Below, one piece after another: positions 9,430 to 18,205 of a stretch of DNA of 64,000 bases; the first letter of the stretch is position 1; each line of letters begins with the position of its first letter. Source of the DNA: Microbulbifer sp. YPW16 (lineage in GTDB: Bacteria > Pseudomonadota > Gammaproteobacteria > Pseudomonadales > Cellvibrionaceae). The notes below the pieces were generated by a model. The model did not search any database. It had not been told where the DNA came from and saw nothing but the letters and a program-made list of their open reading frames with translations. A program made the translations under genes and the position numbers. Location of the stretch: contig NZ_CP089928.1 in assembly GCF_021290385.1 (NCBI RefSeq), positions 3,924,001 to 3,988,000 on the forward strand, given 5' to 3'.

Positions 9430-9858
9430 TCAGTAGAGCTCGCCCAGCGGGACGGCGCGCGCCGCGCGCCTGAACAGCCGTCGTCCCAGTTCATACTCGG
9501 GCCCTGACTGCGGCGACCATACACTGCTGGAATGGTACTCCCCTACCCATTGAACTTCTATCTTCCAGGCCGCGCCGTCCAGGCCATGGCGTTCCGGCGG
9601 TGGGCGCGCGCCCAGGTAGCTTCCGGTTACCAGCCGCCGTATCCGGTCGACGAATGAGGCCTCGACCTCCAGTGATACCGGCCCCGTGCGGGCTTTGCCC
9701 CAGGGCGTGCTTTCCGCAATACAGAGTCTACCCGGTACCGGGTCCAGCCGGATGGTTAGCGGAAAGTCAAAAGCGCGCTCCAGGGTGAAGCGCACGTAGT
9801 CCCCCGGGCGTGGGGTCAGGTGCTGGTGGCTTTGGGCTGGTAGTGGTAACCGGTTCAA
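9430..9858 (-). CDS. Hypothetical protein
   Basis: A 142 aa reading frame with clearly coding third-position bias, not matching a family I recognise. The frame stays open upstream, antisense to trpS, but that part is a shadow. The best start is a TTG at 9858 preceded by AGGGAG at 5 nt spacing. The sequence is soluble-looking, rich in Arg and Pro, with RPGDYVRFTLERAF near the start and WKIEVQWVGEYHSS later. The divergent trpS start is about 140 bp away, so the two could share a promoter region. No function is proposed. Confidence 0.55.
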   Translation of the reverse strand: MNRLPLPAQSHQHLTPRPGDYVRFTLERAFDFPLTIRLDPVPGRLCIAESTPWGKARTGPVSLEVEASFVDRIRRLVTGSYLGARPPPERHGLDGAAWKIEVQWVGEYHSSSVWSPQSGPEYELGRRLFRRAARAVPLGELY

Positions 9859-9996
9859 CCCGGCTCCCTGGAGAGATATGGCCTGGTTGAATTTTGAGCG
9901 GCCGGGCCGGTTGGCCCGGCATACAACCGCGCCGCTGAAACGGGTATCATGTCGCTCAGATTTGTACCAGTATGTAGCACGGAAACCCAAGGATCT

Positions 9997-11004
9997 ATGA
10001 GCAAGCAGCGTGTCCTGACCGGCATCACCACCACCGGCACTCCCCACCTGGGCAATTACGTGGGCGCCATCCGCCCGGCGATTGCCGCCAGCCAGGAGGA
10101 AAACAACCAGTCCTTCTACTTCCTCGCCGACTACCATGCGCTGATCAAGTGCCAGGACCCGGAGCAGGTACACCAGTCCACCCGGGAAATTGCCGCCACC
10201 TGGCTGGCCCTGGGACTCAATACCGACAATGTGGTGTTCTACCGCCAGTCCGATATCCATGAGATCCCGGAACTCACCTGGCTGCTGACCTGCATGACCG
10301 CCAAGGGCCTGATGAACCGTGCACACGCCTACAAGGCGGCGGTGGATGCCAACCGGGCCGACGGCGAGGACTCCGACTTCGGCATCAACATGGGCCTGTA
10401 CAGCTACCCGATCCTGATGGCCGCCGATATCCTGATGTTCAACGCCAACAAGGTGCCTGTGGGCAAGGACCAGGTCCAGCACATCGAAATGGCCCGTGAT
10501 ATCGCCCAGCGCTTCAACCACCATTACGGCGAGCACTTTGCGCTGCCGGAGGCGGTCGTGGATGATCATGTAGCGGTGCTGCAGGGCCTGGACGGCCGTA
10601 AGATGAGTAAAAGCTACGGCAATACCATCCCGCTGTTCCTGACGGAAAAGCAGCTGAAAAAGCACATCAACAAGATCAAGACCAACCTGCTGGAACCGGG
10701 CGAGCCCAAGGACCCGGATACCTCTACCGTGTTCCAGGTCTGGCAGGCGTTTGCCACCCCGGAGCAGACCGCCGAGATGCGCAAGGCTTTCGAGGAGGGC
10801 ATCGCCTGGGGCGAGGCCAAGAAGCAACTGTTCGAGCTGGTCAATGGCCAGATCGGCGATGCCCGCGAGCGTTACCATGAGCTGCTGGCCAACCCGGCGG
10901 ATATCGAGGCAGAGCTGGAAAAGGGCGCCGAAAAGGCCCGGGCTTATTCCGCCCCGTTTATCGAGAAGCTGCGCGCGGCGGTGGGTATCCGCAAGATCGG
11001 CTGA
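9997..11004 (+). CDS. trpS: Tryptophanyl-tRNA synthetase
   Basis: TrpS charges tRNA-Trp with tryptophan. The 335 aa protein is a class Ic synthetase with the HIGH-equivalent [10 protein letters not shown] near residues 15-24 and the KMSKS-type loop [10 protein letters not shown] near 198-207. The domain order and length agree with bacterial TrpS. The ATG at 9997 is chosen over an upstream in-frame start because it has an AAGGA ribosome-binding site and the N-terminus SKQRVLTG is typical. The gene is monocistronic, followed by a 26-bp palindrome and then the AbgT gene. Confidence 0.96.
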   Translation: MSKQRVLTGITTTGTPHLGNYVGAIRPAIAASQEENNQSFYFLADYHALIKCQDPEQVHQSTREIAATWLALGLNTDNVVFYRQSDIHEIPELTWLLTCMTAKGLMNRAHAYKAAVDANRADGEDSDFGINMGLYSYPILMAADILMFNANKVPVGKDQVQHIEMARDIAQRFNHHYGEHFALPEAVVDDHVAVLQGLDGRKMSKSYGNTIPLFLTEKQLKKHINKIKTNLLEPGEPKDPDTSTVFQVWQAFATPEQTAEMRKAFEEGIAWGEAKKQLFELVNGQIGDARERYHELLANPADIEAELEKGAEKARAYSAPFIEKLRAAVGIRKIG

Positions 11005-11043
11005 TTGCGTTGCCGGCTCGCCGGCGCATTCGCTCAATGTAGT

Positions 11044-11069
11044 CATCCGCGGGCCATGGCCCGCGGATG
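11044..11069. terminator. Perfect 26-bp palindrome after trpS
   Basis: The bases CATCCGCGGGCC are followed directly by their exact reverse complement, a perfect 26-bp palindrome 40 bp downstream of the trpS stop. It could fold as a strong hairpin ending trpS transcription, but there is no T-run after it. It could instead be an operator upstream of the AbgT gene, whose start is 56 bp further on. Confidence 0.45.
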
Positions 11070-11124
11070 GATGTATAAGAACAACAAACAAGCACAATAA
11101 CTACTAATTACAGGGAGCCCTGTT

Positions 11125-12702
11125 ATGAGTGATGTCGAGGTGAGTCCTGCCGCCGGTGTAGAAGGTGGCAAGGGCATTGAAAAAAACAGCTGGGTCAACC
11201 GGGCGCTGAACCGGGTAGAAGTGATCGGCAACCGCCTGCCGGACCCGGCGGTACTCTTCCTGATCCTGATGGTCACCGTATGGGTCTTCTCCTGGCTGTT
11301 GTCCGGGGTCAGCTTTGACGCGCAGCACCCGGCCACCGGTGAGGCGATCCGCATCAACAATCTCCTCTCGGGGGAGTCACTCGCATACTTTCTCTCCAAC
11401 ATGGTCACGACCTTTACCGGCTTTGCCCCCCTGGGGGTGGTGCTGGTGGCCATGCTCGGCGTGGGTGTCGCAGAGCAGAGCGGGTTTATCAATGCGGTGC
11501 TGAAAAAGCTGCTGGGAGTAACCCCGCAGATGCTGCTGACCCCAATGGTGATCCTCGTCGCCATCGTCAGCCACACGGCAGTGGATGCGGGCTACGTGCT
11601 GGTGATACCGCTGGGTGGGGTGATCTTCTATGCGGCCGGACGCCATCCGCTGGCCGGTATTGCGGCGGCGTTTGCCGGCGTCTCCGGTGGTTTCTCTGCC
11701 AACTTCGTGCCCTCGGCGATCGATCCCCTGTTACAGGGCTTTACCCAGTCGGCGGCGCAGATCGTGGATGCACAGGTACAGCTCAACCCACTGAACAACT
11801 GGGCCTTTACCTCGGCTTCCTGCCTGGTGATCGTGCTGCTGGGCTGGTGGCTCACCGATCGGGTCATCGAACCGCGCCTCAGGGACGTGGAGATCGACGG
11901 GGACGAGAATGAGATGCCGGTGATGCAGGACATGGGCGAGCGCGAGCGCCGGGCGCTGCGCTGGTCCCTGCTGGTGATGGCTGCCGGCATTGCCGGGCTG
12001 GTGGCCTGGATGCTGCCGGAGTCTTCGGCCCTGCGCGATGGTGCGGGCCAGCTGGCATCCTTCGGTGCACCGGCGATGAAGTCGATCGTGCCGCTGATCT
12101 TCCTGCTGTTTATCATCCCGGGAGTGGTGTTCGGCTACCTGACCGGCACCTTTGGCAAGTCGAAGGATGTTATCGACTCCATGTCGAAGACCACCGGCTC
12201 CATGTCCTACTACATCGTGATGGCGTTCTTCTGTGCCCTCTTTATTGCCGAATTCGGCCGCTCCGGGCTCGGTACATTGCTGGCAGTGGAGGGAGGCGGC
12301 CTGCTGGCGGCGATGAACCTGCCGGGACCCGTGACCCTGATGGGCATTATCCTGCTGGTGGGCTCGGTAAACCTGTTCGTGGGTTCCGCCTCCGCCAAAT
12401 GGGCACTGCTGGCCCCGATCTTTGTACCCATGCTGATGCAGGTGGGTTTCTCCCCGGACCTGACCCAGGCCGCCTACCGGGTGGGGGATTCCTCCACCAA
12501 CATCATCACCCCGCTGATGCCGTATTTCCCACTGGTGGTGGTGTATTGCCAGCGCTACGTGAAGGGTACCGGTATCGGCACCCTGGTATCGTTGATGCTG
12601 CCCTATTCAGTGGCCTTCCTGTTGTGCTGGTCGATCTTCCTGGTGATCTACTGGTCCATCGGCCTGCCCCTGGGGCTGCAGTCCAGCTATACCTATCCCT
12701 GA
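11125..12702 (+). CDS. AbgT family transporter
   Basis: AbgT family proteins are inner-membrane carriers first known for p-aminobenzoyl-glutamate uptake in E. coli; MtrF and YdaH members have been described as sulfonamide exporters. This 525 aa protein has about 11-12 hydrophobic segments and the conserved FTGFAPLGVVL...GVGVAEQSG region, GVSGGFSANF, GSASAKWALLAPIFVPM and the DSSTNIITPLMPYFP hairpin. An SD (GGGAG) precedes the ATG by 8 nt. A second, distinct AbgT gene is at 27483-29084. Transport direction and substrate are not readable from sequence. Confidence 0.93.
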   Translation: MSDVEVSPAAGVEGGKGIEKNSWVNRALNRVEVIGNRLPDPAVLFLILMVTVWVFSWLLSGVSFDAQHPATGEAIRINNLLSGESLAYFLSNMVTTFTGFAPLGVVLVAMLGVGVAEQSGFINAVLKKLLGVTPQMLLTPMVILVAIVSHTAVDAGYVLVIPLGGVIFYAAGRHPLAGIAAAFAGVSGGFSANFVPSAIDPLLQGFTQSAAQIVDAQVQLNPLNNWAFTSASCLVIVLLGWWLTDRVIEPRLRDVEIDGDENEMPVMQDMGERERRALRWSLLVMAAGIAGLVAWMLPESSALRDGAGQLASFGAPAMKSIVPLIFLLFIIPGVVFGYLTGTFGKSKDVIDSMSKTTGSMSYYIVMAFFCALFIAEFGRSGLGTLLAVEGGGLLAAMNLPGPVTLMGIILLVGSVNLFVGSASAKWALLAPIFVPMLMQVGFSPDLTQAAYRVGDSSTNIITPLMPYFPLVVVYCQRYVKGTGIGTLVSLMLPYSVAFLLCWSIFLVIYWSIGLPLGLQSSYTYP

Positions 12703-12773
12703 CATTGACCGGGAAACTGCCGGCGGGGCCATAGGGGCACCGCCAGGCTCTTCCCGCCTGGTTGAGTGAGAAT

Positions 12774-13103
12774 ATGGCTTACCTGTACCTGGCCATTGCC
12801 ATTGTTGCCGAGGTCGCCGGTACCACTGCACTGAAGGCCTCAGAGCAGTTCACCCGGCCACTGCCGTCGCTGGTTGTGGTGGTGTGCTACGGACTGGCGT
12901 TCTATATGCTGGCGCTGGTACTGCGCACTATTCCGGTGGGCATCGCCTACGCCATCTGGGCCGGGGTAGGGATCCTGTTGGTGGCCCTGGCGGGCGCGGT
13001 TATCTACCGCGAGGTGCCGGACTGGCCGGCGGTGATCGGCATGACGCTGATTGTCGCCGGTGTGGTGATCATCAACCTCTTCTCTGAAAGCAAGGTGCAC
13101 TGA
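12774..13103 (+). CDS. SMR-family multidrug efflux protein (EmrE-like)
   Basis: This 109 aa protein has four hydrophobic helices and closely follows EmrE/QacE. The essential membrane-embedded glutamate is at residue 13 (IVAEVAGT, equivalent to EmrE E14), and the IPVGIAYAIWAGVG stretch carries the conserved aromatic and GVG fold. Such antiporters exchange protons for cationic drugs or quaternary ammonium compounds. The ATG at 12774 is used because it aligns with the EmrE start; an in-frame TTG lies 12 nt upstream. It follows the AbgT gene by about 70 bp and may be co-transcribed. Confidence 0.92.
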   Translation: MAYLYLAIAIVAEVAGTTALKASEQFTRPLPSLVVVVCYGLAFYMLALVLRTIPVGIAYAIWAGVGILLVALAGAVIYREVPDWPAVIGMTLIVAGVVIINLFSESKVH

Positions 13104-13154
13104 CCTGCGGCCCGCCCTGTGGCTATACCCGGACGTTTTCCTTTCTTTGTTGCA

Positions 13155-13173
13155 AATAAGAATCTATCGCATT
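13155..13173. promoter_or_regulatory. Probable Fur box
   Basis: The 19 bases AATAAGAATCTATCGCATT closely resemble the proteobacterial iron box AATGAGAATnATTCGCATT, differing at three of the 18 defined positions. The site lies about 115 bp upstream of the membrane protein/PepSY gene pair and after the end of the SMR gene. This position suits iron repression of that pair. The match was made by eye and is not experimentally supported. Confidence 0.55.
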
Positions 13174-13285
13174 ATTGTTTGCTGCGGTTGTGCTGGTCCC
13201 GCGCGGCAATCCCCTGCCATCTGGACCGGTATGCAATTCCAGGGACATAAAAACAGGAGCCGGGCCTCTCTCGCCGGGAATACCA

Positions 13286-13858
13286 ATGATGGAATCGCCG
13301 CTTGTTGCCGGCCTGGTGGCTGGACTCTGTATTTTCTCCGGTGTCACTTGCCTGTATTTCGCATGGCAGCGTAGCGGGCCGCAGCGCCTGTTTACGCTCG
13401 CGGGATGGGGGTTGCTTGTCGCGTCAGTCTGGAGCTGGTCGGGCGCCTACAGCCTGGAGTTCGGCATCTGCTTCAGTGTAATTCTCACGGCGCTGGTGGC
13501 CTGGCTGGTAGTGATCCTGGGTGGGGCATTGCCGCGGCGCCGGGACCTCTTGTCACAACGACCGGCCCGCGCGCGCCGTTCAGAACCGACGGTCGCCGGG
13601 CGTGTCAGGTGGCGCAGGAGCATACGCTTCCTGGCCGCTTTGGTGCTGCCGCTTACCTGCGCCGTGGTATTTGCCCTGTCGTTTTTTGGCTGGAGCGACG
13701 CGGAGGAGAGTACCCGCCTGGTGAGTGCGGTGTTTGTCGGGCTGCTGGCCTGGAAGGCCGGGGTGGTCTGGGTAAGTGCCGACCGGAATCTGGCGCGGGC
13801 GGTGCTGGGCCTGCTGCTGGTCAACGCCGGCAGCGGCCTGCTGCTGGCCGTGCAATGA
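13286..13858 (+). CDS. Small polytopic membrane protein, partner of the PepSY protein
   Basis: A 190 aa inner-membrane protein with about six hydrophobic helices in two groups, split by a basic linker (PRRRDLLSQRPARARR). The first half has the LAGWGLLVASVWSW pattern seen in DUF3325 iron-uptake proteins. The second half has a helix pattern reminiscent of DUF3649. Both families normally occur as separate small proteins beside PepSY proteins and TonB receptors. Either of two adjacent ATGs (13286, 13289) could be the start; a GGGA site precedes them. The stop is 16 bp before the PepSY start and a probable Fur box is upstream. The domain assignments are tentative. Confidence 0.7.
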   Translation: MMESPLVAGLVAGLCIFSGVTCLYFAWQRSGPQRLFTLAGWGLLVASVWSWSGAYSLEFGICFSVILTALVAWLVVILGGALPRRRDLLSQRPARARRSEPTVAGRVRWRRSIRFLAALVLPLTCAVVFALSFFGWSDAEESTRLVSAVFVGLLAWKAGVVWVSADRNLARAVLGLLLVNAGSGLLLAVQ

Positions 13859-13874
13859 CCGGGGGAGAAGAGCG

Positions 13875-15395
13875 ATGAAACTGTCATTCAGGCCCAGCCC
13901 GGCCTTTGTGCGCGATATGACCGGTGGGCATTCAGCGCTGGGGCTCTTTCTGTCCACCCTGCTGTATATCGTCTGTGTGAGCGGTACCCTCGCGGTCTTC
14001 TACCCGGAGTTTGAACGCTGGGAGCAGGCATCCGCGGGGGAAATGCTGACAGTCGAAGCGGATGTATACCGGCGCGCTGCCCGCGAGGCCCTTGCCGGGA
14101 TTCCTGCCGATGGCGAGCAGCCGGGCGTGATCCGCTTTACGGCACCCACCGCCGAGATGCCCCGCATGCTGGTCGAAGTGGGGGAGAGAGAGCATTTCGT
14201 CGGCGGTAACGGGACTCTGCGGGAACAGGTAACGCATGAGTGGACGGATTTTCTCGTCTATCTCCATTTTGCCCTTAACCTCCCTGTGGGCCTGGGTGTC
14301 CCGGTAGTGGGCCTGATCGGCGTGCTGATGGCGGCGCTGATTATTTCCGGATTGCTGGCCCACCCCAATATCGTGCGTGAGGCATTCTCCCTCCGTGGTC
14401 GTGGTTCAGCGCGTCGACGCCAGGTGGACCTGCATAACCGCCTGGGCGTATGGGCGGCGCCATTTCACCTGATGATCGCGCTGACGGGTGCATTTATCGG
14501 CCTCGCAACGGTGTTCGCCTTTGCGATTGCACAGGTTTTTTATTCCGGCGATGTGGAGAGGGTGCACCACCTGCTGTTTCGGGATGTGCCGGAGGCGAAG
14601 GCGGAAGCCAGCGCTGTACCGGTGCCGGATTTTGCCCCGGCACTCGCGTCGCTGGCCCGCATCGCTCCAGGAAGAGAGCCGTTTCGGATCAGCCTTCACA
14701 ACCCCGGCAGGGTGGGTCAGTTGTTTGAAATTACCACCCGCGTACCGGGGCGACTGGTCTGGGGAGAACGATTTTACTTCAATGCCGATGGCGCTTCCCT
14801 GGGGCGGGATGGCTGGTCCGATGGCAGTGCGGGCAAGCAGGTTTACGCCTCTAGTTTTCGCCTGCATTTTGGTCACTACGGCGGTTTCGCCGTGAAAGTG
14901 GCCTACTTCCTGCTGGGCCTTGGAATGTGTGCACTGGTGGTTTCAGGAATCAATATCTGGCTGCTGCGCAAACGACAGCGGGGTTTCCCCCGGGAAAGGC
15001 TGGAGCGCATATGGGTGGCGCAGGTGTGGGGGGTGCCCCTGTTGATTGCAGCGGCCGCCCTCGGCCAGCTGGTCCTGGGCTTGCCTCCCCTGCCGGTATT
15101 CTGGGGCGGGATTTTGGGGCTCAGCCTGGTGGCTGCGTTCCGGGGGAGTTGTGCCGGATGGTCCTGGTACTTGCGCCTGGCTGTTGCCCTGGTCGCGATG
15201 GGCGTGGTCGGGGCACACCTTGGCCGGTTTGGTGCCGGTGCCATCCATGGCGGCGCGCTGGTGGGCAACCTTGTCTGGTTGCTCTGCGCCCTCGGTTTCG
15301 GCCTGTCCTGCTGGTTCCGGGATGGTCGCCAGCGCGTTGCCCGCCCGGGGGAAGCGGTTTCCGGAGAGCCGGCAGCTACCCCCGATTCGGGCTGA
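13875..15395 (+). CDS. PepSY-associated transmembrane protein (iron-reductase-like)
   Basis: PepSY-TM proteins of this type accompany siderophore and iron uptake genes and are proposed to act as ferric-siderophore reductases in the inner membrane. The 506 aa protein shows the family layout. A first helix follows FVRDMTGGHSALGLFLS, then come a periplasmic PepSY region and helices with DLHNRLGVWAAPFHL and LHFGHYGGFAVKVAYFLLG. Four more C-terminal helices are present. The histidines in these segments are candidate haem or metal ligands. The start has a strong GGGGGAGAAG ribosome-binding site. It is coupled to the preceding membrane gene and probably controlled by the Fur box at 13155. Confidence 0.85.
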   Translation: MKLSFRPSPAFVRDMTGGHSALGLFLSTLLYIVCVSGTLAVFYPEFERWEQASAGEMLTVEADVYRRAAREALAGIPADGEQPGVIRFTAPTAEMPRMLVEVGEREHFVGGNGTLREQVTHEWTDFLVYLHFALNLPVGLGVPVVGLIGVLMAALIISGLLAHPNIVREAFSLRGRGSARRRQVDLHNRLGVWAAPFHLMIALTGAFIGLATVFAFAIAQVFYSGDVERVHHLLFRDVPEAKAEASAVPVPDFAPALASLARIAPGREPFRISLHNPGRVGQLFEITTRVPGRLVWGERFYFNADGASLGRDGWSDGSAGKQVYASSFRLHFGHYGGFAVKVAYFLLGLGMCALVVSGINIWLLRKRQRGFPRERLERIWVAQVWGVPLLIAAAALGQLVLGLPPLPVFWGGILGLSLVAAFRGSCAGWSWYLRLAVALVAMGVVGAHLGRFGAGAIHGGALVGNLVWLLCALGFGLSCWFRDGRQRVARPGEAVSGEPAATPDSG

Positions 15396-15401
15396 AAGGC
15401 T

Positions 15402-15863
15402 TTATTGGACCGGGCGTAGCATTTCGATATGCGGGATACCATCCTCGTCGTAGGGCTCTGATACCTGCTCAAAGCCGAAATCGCGATAAAAACCGGCAAG
15501 GTGGAGCTGGGCGGAAATACGGATGGCGGCGCCGGGGTGGACGTCATCAGATAGCAGCACTGCACGGCGCACCAGCTCGCGCCCGAGCCCGGTGCCCCGC
15601 GCCGACAGGGCGGTTAGCACACGGCCTATGGCCGGTTCGCGATACTTCTTCCCCGGGTCCACCACGCGCAGGTAGGCGAGCAGGTGTGGTTCCGGGGTGC
15701 GCGTATCCCAGCCACACAGGTGCCAGGAATCCCAGTCCCTGCCATCGGCGTCCTGGTAGGCACAGTCCTGTTCCACCGTGAAGACCTCCTGGCGCACCCG
15801 CAGGATTTCATACAGTTGCCGGTTGTCCAGCCCCTCGAGGCGCGCCCACTGCCACTCCACCAT
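15402..15863 (-). CDS. elaA: GNAT acetyltransferase, ElaA type
   Basis: A 153 aa GNAT-fold N-acetyltransferase of the ElaA group. Visible landmarks are the start EWQWARLEGL, then LYEILRVRQEVFTVEQDCAYQDADGRD, which is highly typical of ElaA. They are followed by the acetyl-CoA-binding region IGRVLTALSARGTGLGRELVRRA and the C-terminal FYRDFGFEQVSEPYDEDGIPHIEM. The ATG at 15863 is chosen; a TTG two codons upstream sits closer to the AAGGAG site and is a real alternative. The physiological substrate of ElaA is unknown. It is convergent with the PepSY gene, with stops 6 bp apart. Confidence 0.92.
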   Translation of the reverse strand: MVEWQWARLEGLDNRQLYEILRVRQEVFTVEQDCAYQDADGRDWDSWHLCGWDTRTPEPHLLAYLRVVDPGKKYREPAIGRVLTALSARGTGLGRELVRRAVLLSDDVHPGAAIRISAQLHLAGFYRDFGFEQVSEPYDEDGIPHIEMLRPVQ

Positions 15864-15946
15864 GAACAATCTCTCTCCTTAGCGGGTTGAGCGCAGAGAA
15901 TAGCGGTTTCCGCCGGGGGTGAGAACGGCCGGGTGGCCCGCTGCCA

Positions 15947-16963
15947 TCAGTCCCGCTCCAGCTGGGCACGCCAGCGGGGCCGGGTTTCTCCCGCCGAGGG
16001 CGCCGGCCAGCCCTCCCGCTGCCGGCTGCGATCGCCGTCATTCTCCTCTGTCTGGTCGTGGAAAAGCTGCACCCGGGTCTCGAACGGCATATCGATCTGC
16101 GCCTCATCCAGGGCCAGCTTGATGGCCCTGACCACGGCAGCGCCGATATGGTTGGCATCGGTCTGGCGGCTGTGGGTCCACCAGCGTACACGGATGGTCA
16201 CCCAGCTGGCGGCCAGCTCCCAGGGCAGGGCCTCTACCGGAACCTTGTCCTGCACGCCCTCGACCTTGCTGACCGCTTCTACCAATACCTCGCAGGCTCG
16301 GTCGATACCGTCGCCGTAGCCGATGCCGACATCGTATTCACTGCGACGCAGTGGGTGGGCGGTCTTCACCACCACTGCGGTGGTGTAGATGTCGGCGTTG
16401 GGAATGACCACTCGCTGGCCGTCATAGGTGCGGATAAATGTGGCGCGGTTCTCGATTTTCTTGACCGTGCCCTCGAATTCCCCGACACGGATCTGGTCGT
16501 TCAGGTGAAAGGGCTCCTTGAGCAGGATCAGCAGGCCTGCCAGCCAGTTCTGCAGGATATCCTTGAAGGCGAAGCCAAAAGCCACTGAGCCCACGCCGAG
16601 CCCGGCGACAAGGTCGCCCGGCTTCAGGGTGGGCATGACAATGGTTGCTGCCAGCAGGCAACCAACGCCGAACAGTATCCACTTCACCAGGCCGCCCAGG
16701 ACTTCCCCGAGGTTTTCCCGCTTGCGTCGCGCCAGGTGTTTGCGGGTGAGGAAACCGAACAGCGTGCCGAGCAGGTACAGCAGTATGACTACCACCAGCG
16801 CTGCCACAAAGTTGGGGATATGCTGGATACCATCGGCAATCCAGCCATCGACTTTGCCCAGTGCGGTTTCCAGGCCGCGATCTACCTGCTCCGGAAGTTC
16901 CCGGAGCGCTTCCGAACTTTCTTCCTGGCCGGCGAGTAGGCGTTGTGCCGTCATCCAATTCAT
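15947..16963 (-). CDS. Small-conductance mechanosensitive channel, MscS type
   Basis: MscS channels open under membrane tension and release solutes on osmotic downshock. The 338 aa protein has an amphipathic N-terminal segment and three transmembrane helices. The pore-lining helix carries the VGSVAFGFAFKDILQNWLAG signature, and the beta domain has RVGEFEGTVKKIENRAT and DGQRVVIPNADI. A charged, low-complexity tail of about 30 residues extends the C-terminus (SRQREGWPAPS onward). The ATG at 16963 gives the normal MscS start. A much larger MscS-domain protein is at 29291-31768. Confidence 0.93.
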   Translation of the reverse strand: MNWMTAQRLLAGQEESSEALRELPEQVDRGLETALGKVDGWIADGIQHIPNFVAALVVVILLYLLGTLFGFLTRKHLARRKRENLGEVLGGLVKWILFGVGCLLAATIVMPTLKPGDLVAGLGVGSVAFGFAFKDILQNWLAGLLILLKEPFHLNDQIRVGEFEGTVKKIENRATFIRTYDGQRVVIPNADIYTTAVVVKTAHPLRRSEYDVGIGYGDGIDRACEVLVEAVSKVEGVQDKVPVEALPWELAASWVTIRVRWWTHSRQTDANHIGAAVVRAIKLALDEAQIDMPFETRVQLFHDQTEENDGDRSRQREGWPAPSAGETRPRWRAQLERD

Positions 16964-17325
16964 CCCCGAGACCCCTGGCCGGGTCGAGTTTTCCCTGCTG
17001 TATCGCGCAGTTTAGTCGTAGCCGCGGCCGGGCGGCGTATCCTCCGGGACTTTCCGGCGTCGGGTAGAAGTATCGCGTCTCAGAGGATGATCGCTATCGG
17101 GATGTTGTGGCCACGCATGGCATCACGCAGCTGCCGGGAGATTGAGGCGCCCATCTCAATCACTGCACGGGACGGTCGGGGGGAGGAACCGGGCTAGAGA
17201 AAGAATGTCCTGGTAGCAGCCATGAAAGCAGGCAACACGATTGGCCGGCACGCTGGTGTCAGTCGCCGGGGATCAGCGCTCACCACTGGAAGACCGATCC
17301 GCGACAGGGGAGAGCGTGCCGCAAG
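16964..17325. other. 362-bp intergenic region
   Basis: This gap separates the minus-strand lipase (ending at 17326) from the minus-strand MscS gene. It holds a short coding-like remnant at 17080-17223, described separately, and otherwise no open frame with convincing coding bias. I see no clear T-run terminator. The MscS promoter should lie just above 16963. Confidence 0.5.
17080..17223 (-). pseudogene. Possible small gene remnant with in-frame stop
   Basis: Reading the minus strand from the ATG at 17223 gives MAATRTFFL, an in-frame TAG, then 37 residues to a TGA at 17080-17082. The part after the internal stop has strongly coding-like third positions (nearly all G or C) and protein-like sequence such as RAVIEMGASISRQLRDAM. 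This looks like the tail of a decayed gene, or a tiny gene using a GTG start inside it. I do not recognise the family. Confidence 0.25.
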
Positions 17326-18072
17326 TCAATCCCGGCCAGTGCGATCCTGTTGCGGCCGCTTGAACTGGCCCTGTTGCAGGTAGTGGATTACCTGGGCGAT
17401 GACTTCGTCATTTTTCATCATGAATACATGGGTTGCAGGCACGGTGATATGGTCGTTCATGCCCTCCAGCTTTGTCCTCTCTACTGAGACCTTGCCGTCA
17501 TCGGTGGCCGGGATCATCCGGGAAAGTATCGGGTTGATGCTGCGGCTACCGGCAATGATCCCCAGGTCGAACTCGGCCGCCCCCAGCCGGTTGGGAACGC
17601 TCATGTCGCCGGTGCCAAGCTGTAGTCCCGCGTCGCCGAACATGAAATGAAAGCCCGGGAAGCTCCCCAATCGGTCGACCACCTCACTGCCCCGGTTGGG
17701 CGGCCCCAGCATAACGACCCGTTTCAGGTTCTTGATCGGCACCCGGCTGAGGTACTGTCGTACCAGTATTCCGCCCATGGAGTGGGTAACAAAATTTACC
17801 TCGCTATCTTCCGGGCACCGGTCCAGGGCCGGTGCTATTGCGGGCCCGGCGAGTTGGTCGATGGGCCGTTCGGTGGAGGGGTAATCGACATTCACTGTGT
17901 GGTAACCGGCTTCCCCGATGGCACGTTCCAGCTTTGCCATGGAACGGTCGGATTTGGCCAGGCCGTGCAGGAGAATCACGCAGGCTTCAGTGGCGCTGGA
18001 TAGCGGAGAGTAGGGCAGTGCCAGTACTGCCAGTAGCAATGCGTATGCCCGTTTCCGGGAGCCTATGTACAT
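17326..18072 (-). CDS. Exported alpha/beta-hydrolase lipase
   Basis: A 248 aa secreted or periplasmic alpha/beta-hydrolase of the triacylglycerol-lipase/PGAP1-like type. A signal peptide spans about residues 1-27. The oxyanion loop is ILLHGLAKS at 33-41, and the nucleophile elbow is FVTHSMGGI with the catalytic serine at about 98. A C-terminal VPATHVFMM supplies a likely catalytic histidine. The segment VVMLGPPNRGSEVVDRLG is typical of bacterial lipases of this family. It is a single gene between MscS and the haem-motif barrel gene, all on the minus strand. Confidence 0.85.
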   Translation of the reverse strand: MYIGSRKRAYALLLAVLALPYSPLSSATEACVILLHGLAKSDRSMAKLERAIGEAGYHTVNVDYPSTERPIDQLAGPAIAPALDRCPEDSEVNFVTHSMGGILVRQYLSRVPIKNLKRVVMLGPPNRGSEVVDRLGSFPGFHFMFGDAGLQLGTGDMSVPNRLGAAEFDLGIIAGSRSINPILSRMIPATDDGKVSVERTKLEGMNDHITVPATHVFMMKNDEVIAQVIHYLQQGQFKRPQQDRTGRD

Positions 18073-18205
18073 GGTTTTCGATAAGTCCGGGTCGTTGGCG
18101 GCTGGCTGCCCAATCTACCGCGAGCTGTGGCGCTTGCCAAGTGTACGCCCGGTATACAGCCTTCCCCGTTTGGGCCGGCGCACCGGGGAGTTGGTCCCCC
18201 GGGTA

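Noticed and set aside
9859..11097. Upstream extension of the hypothetical gene, antisense to trpS
   Set aside because: The trpS frame is certain; only the part below 9858 is coding-like.
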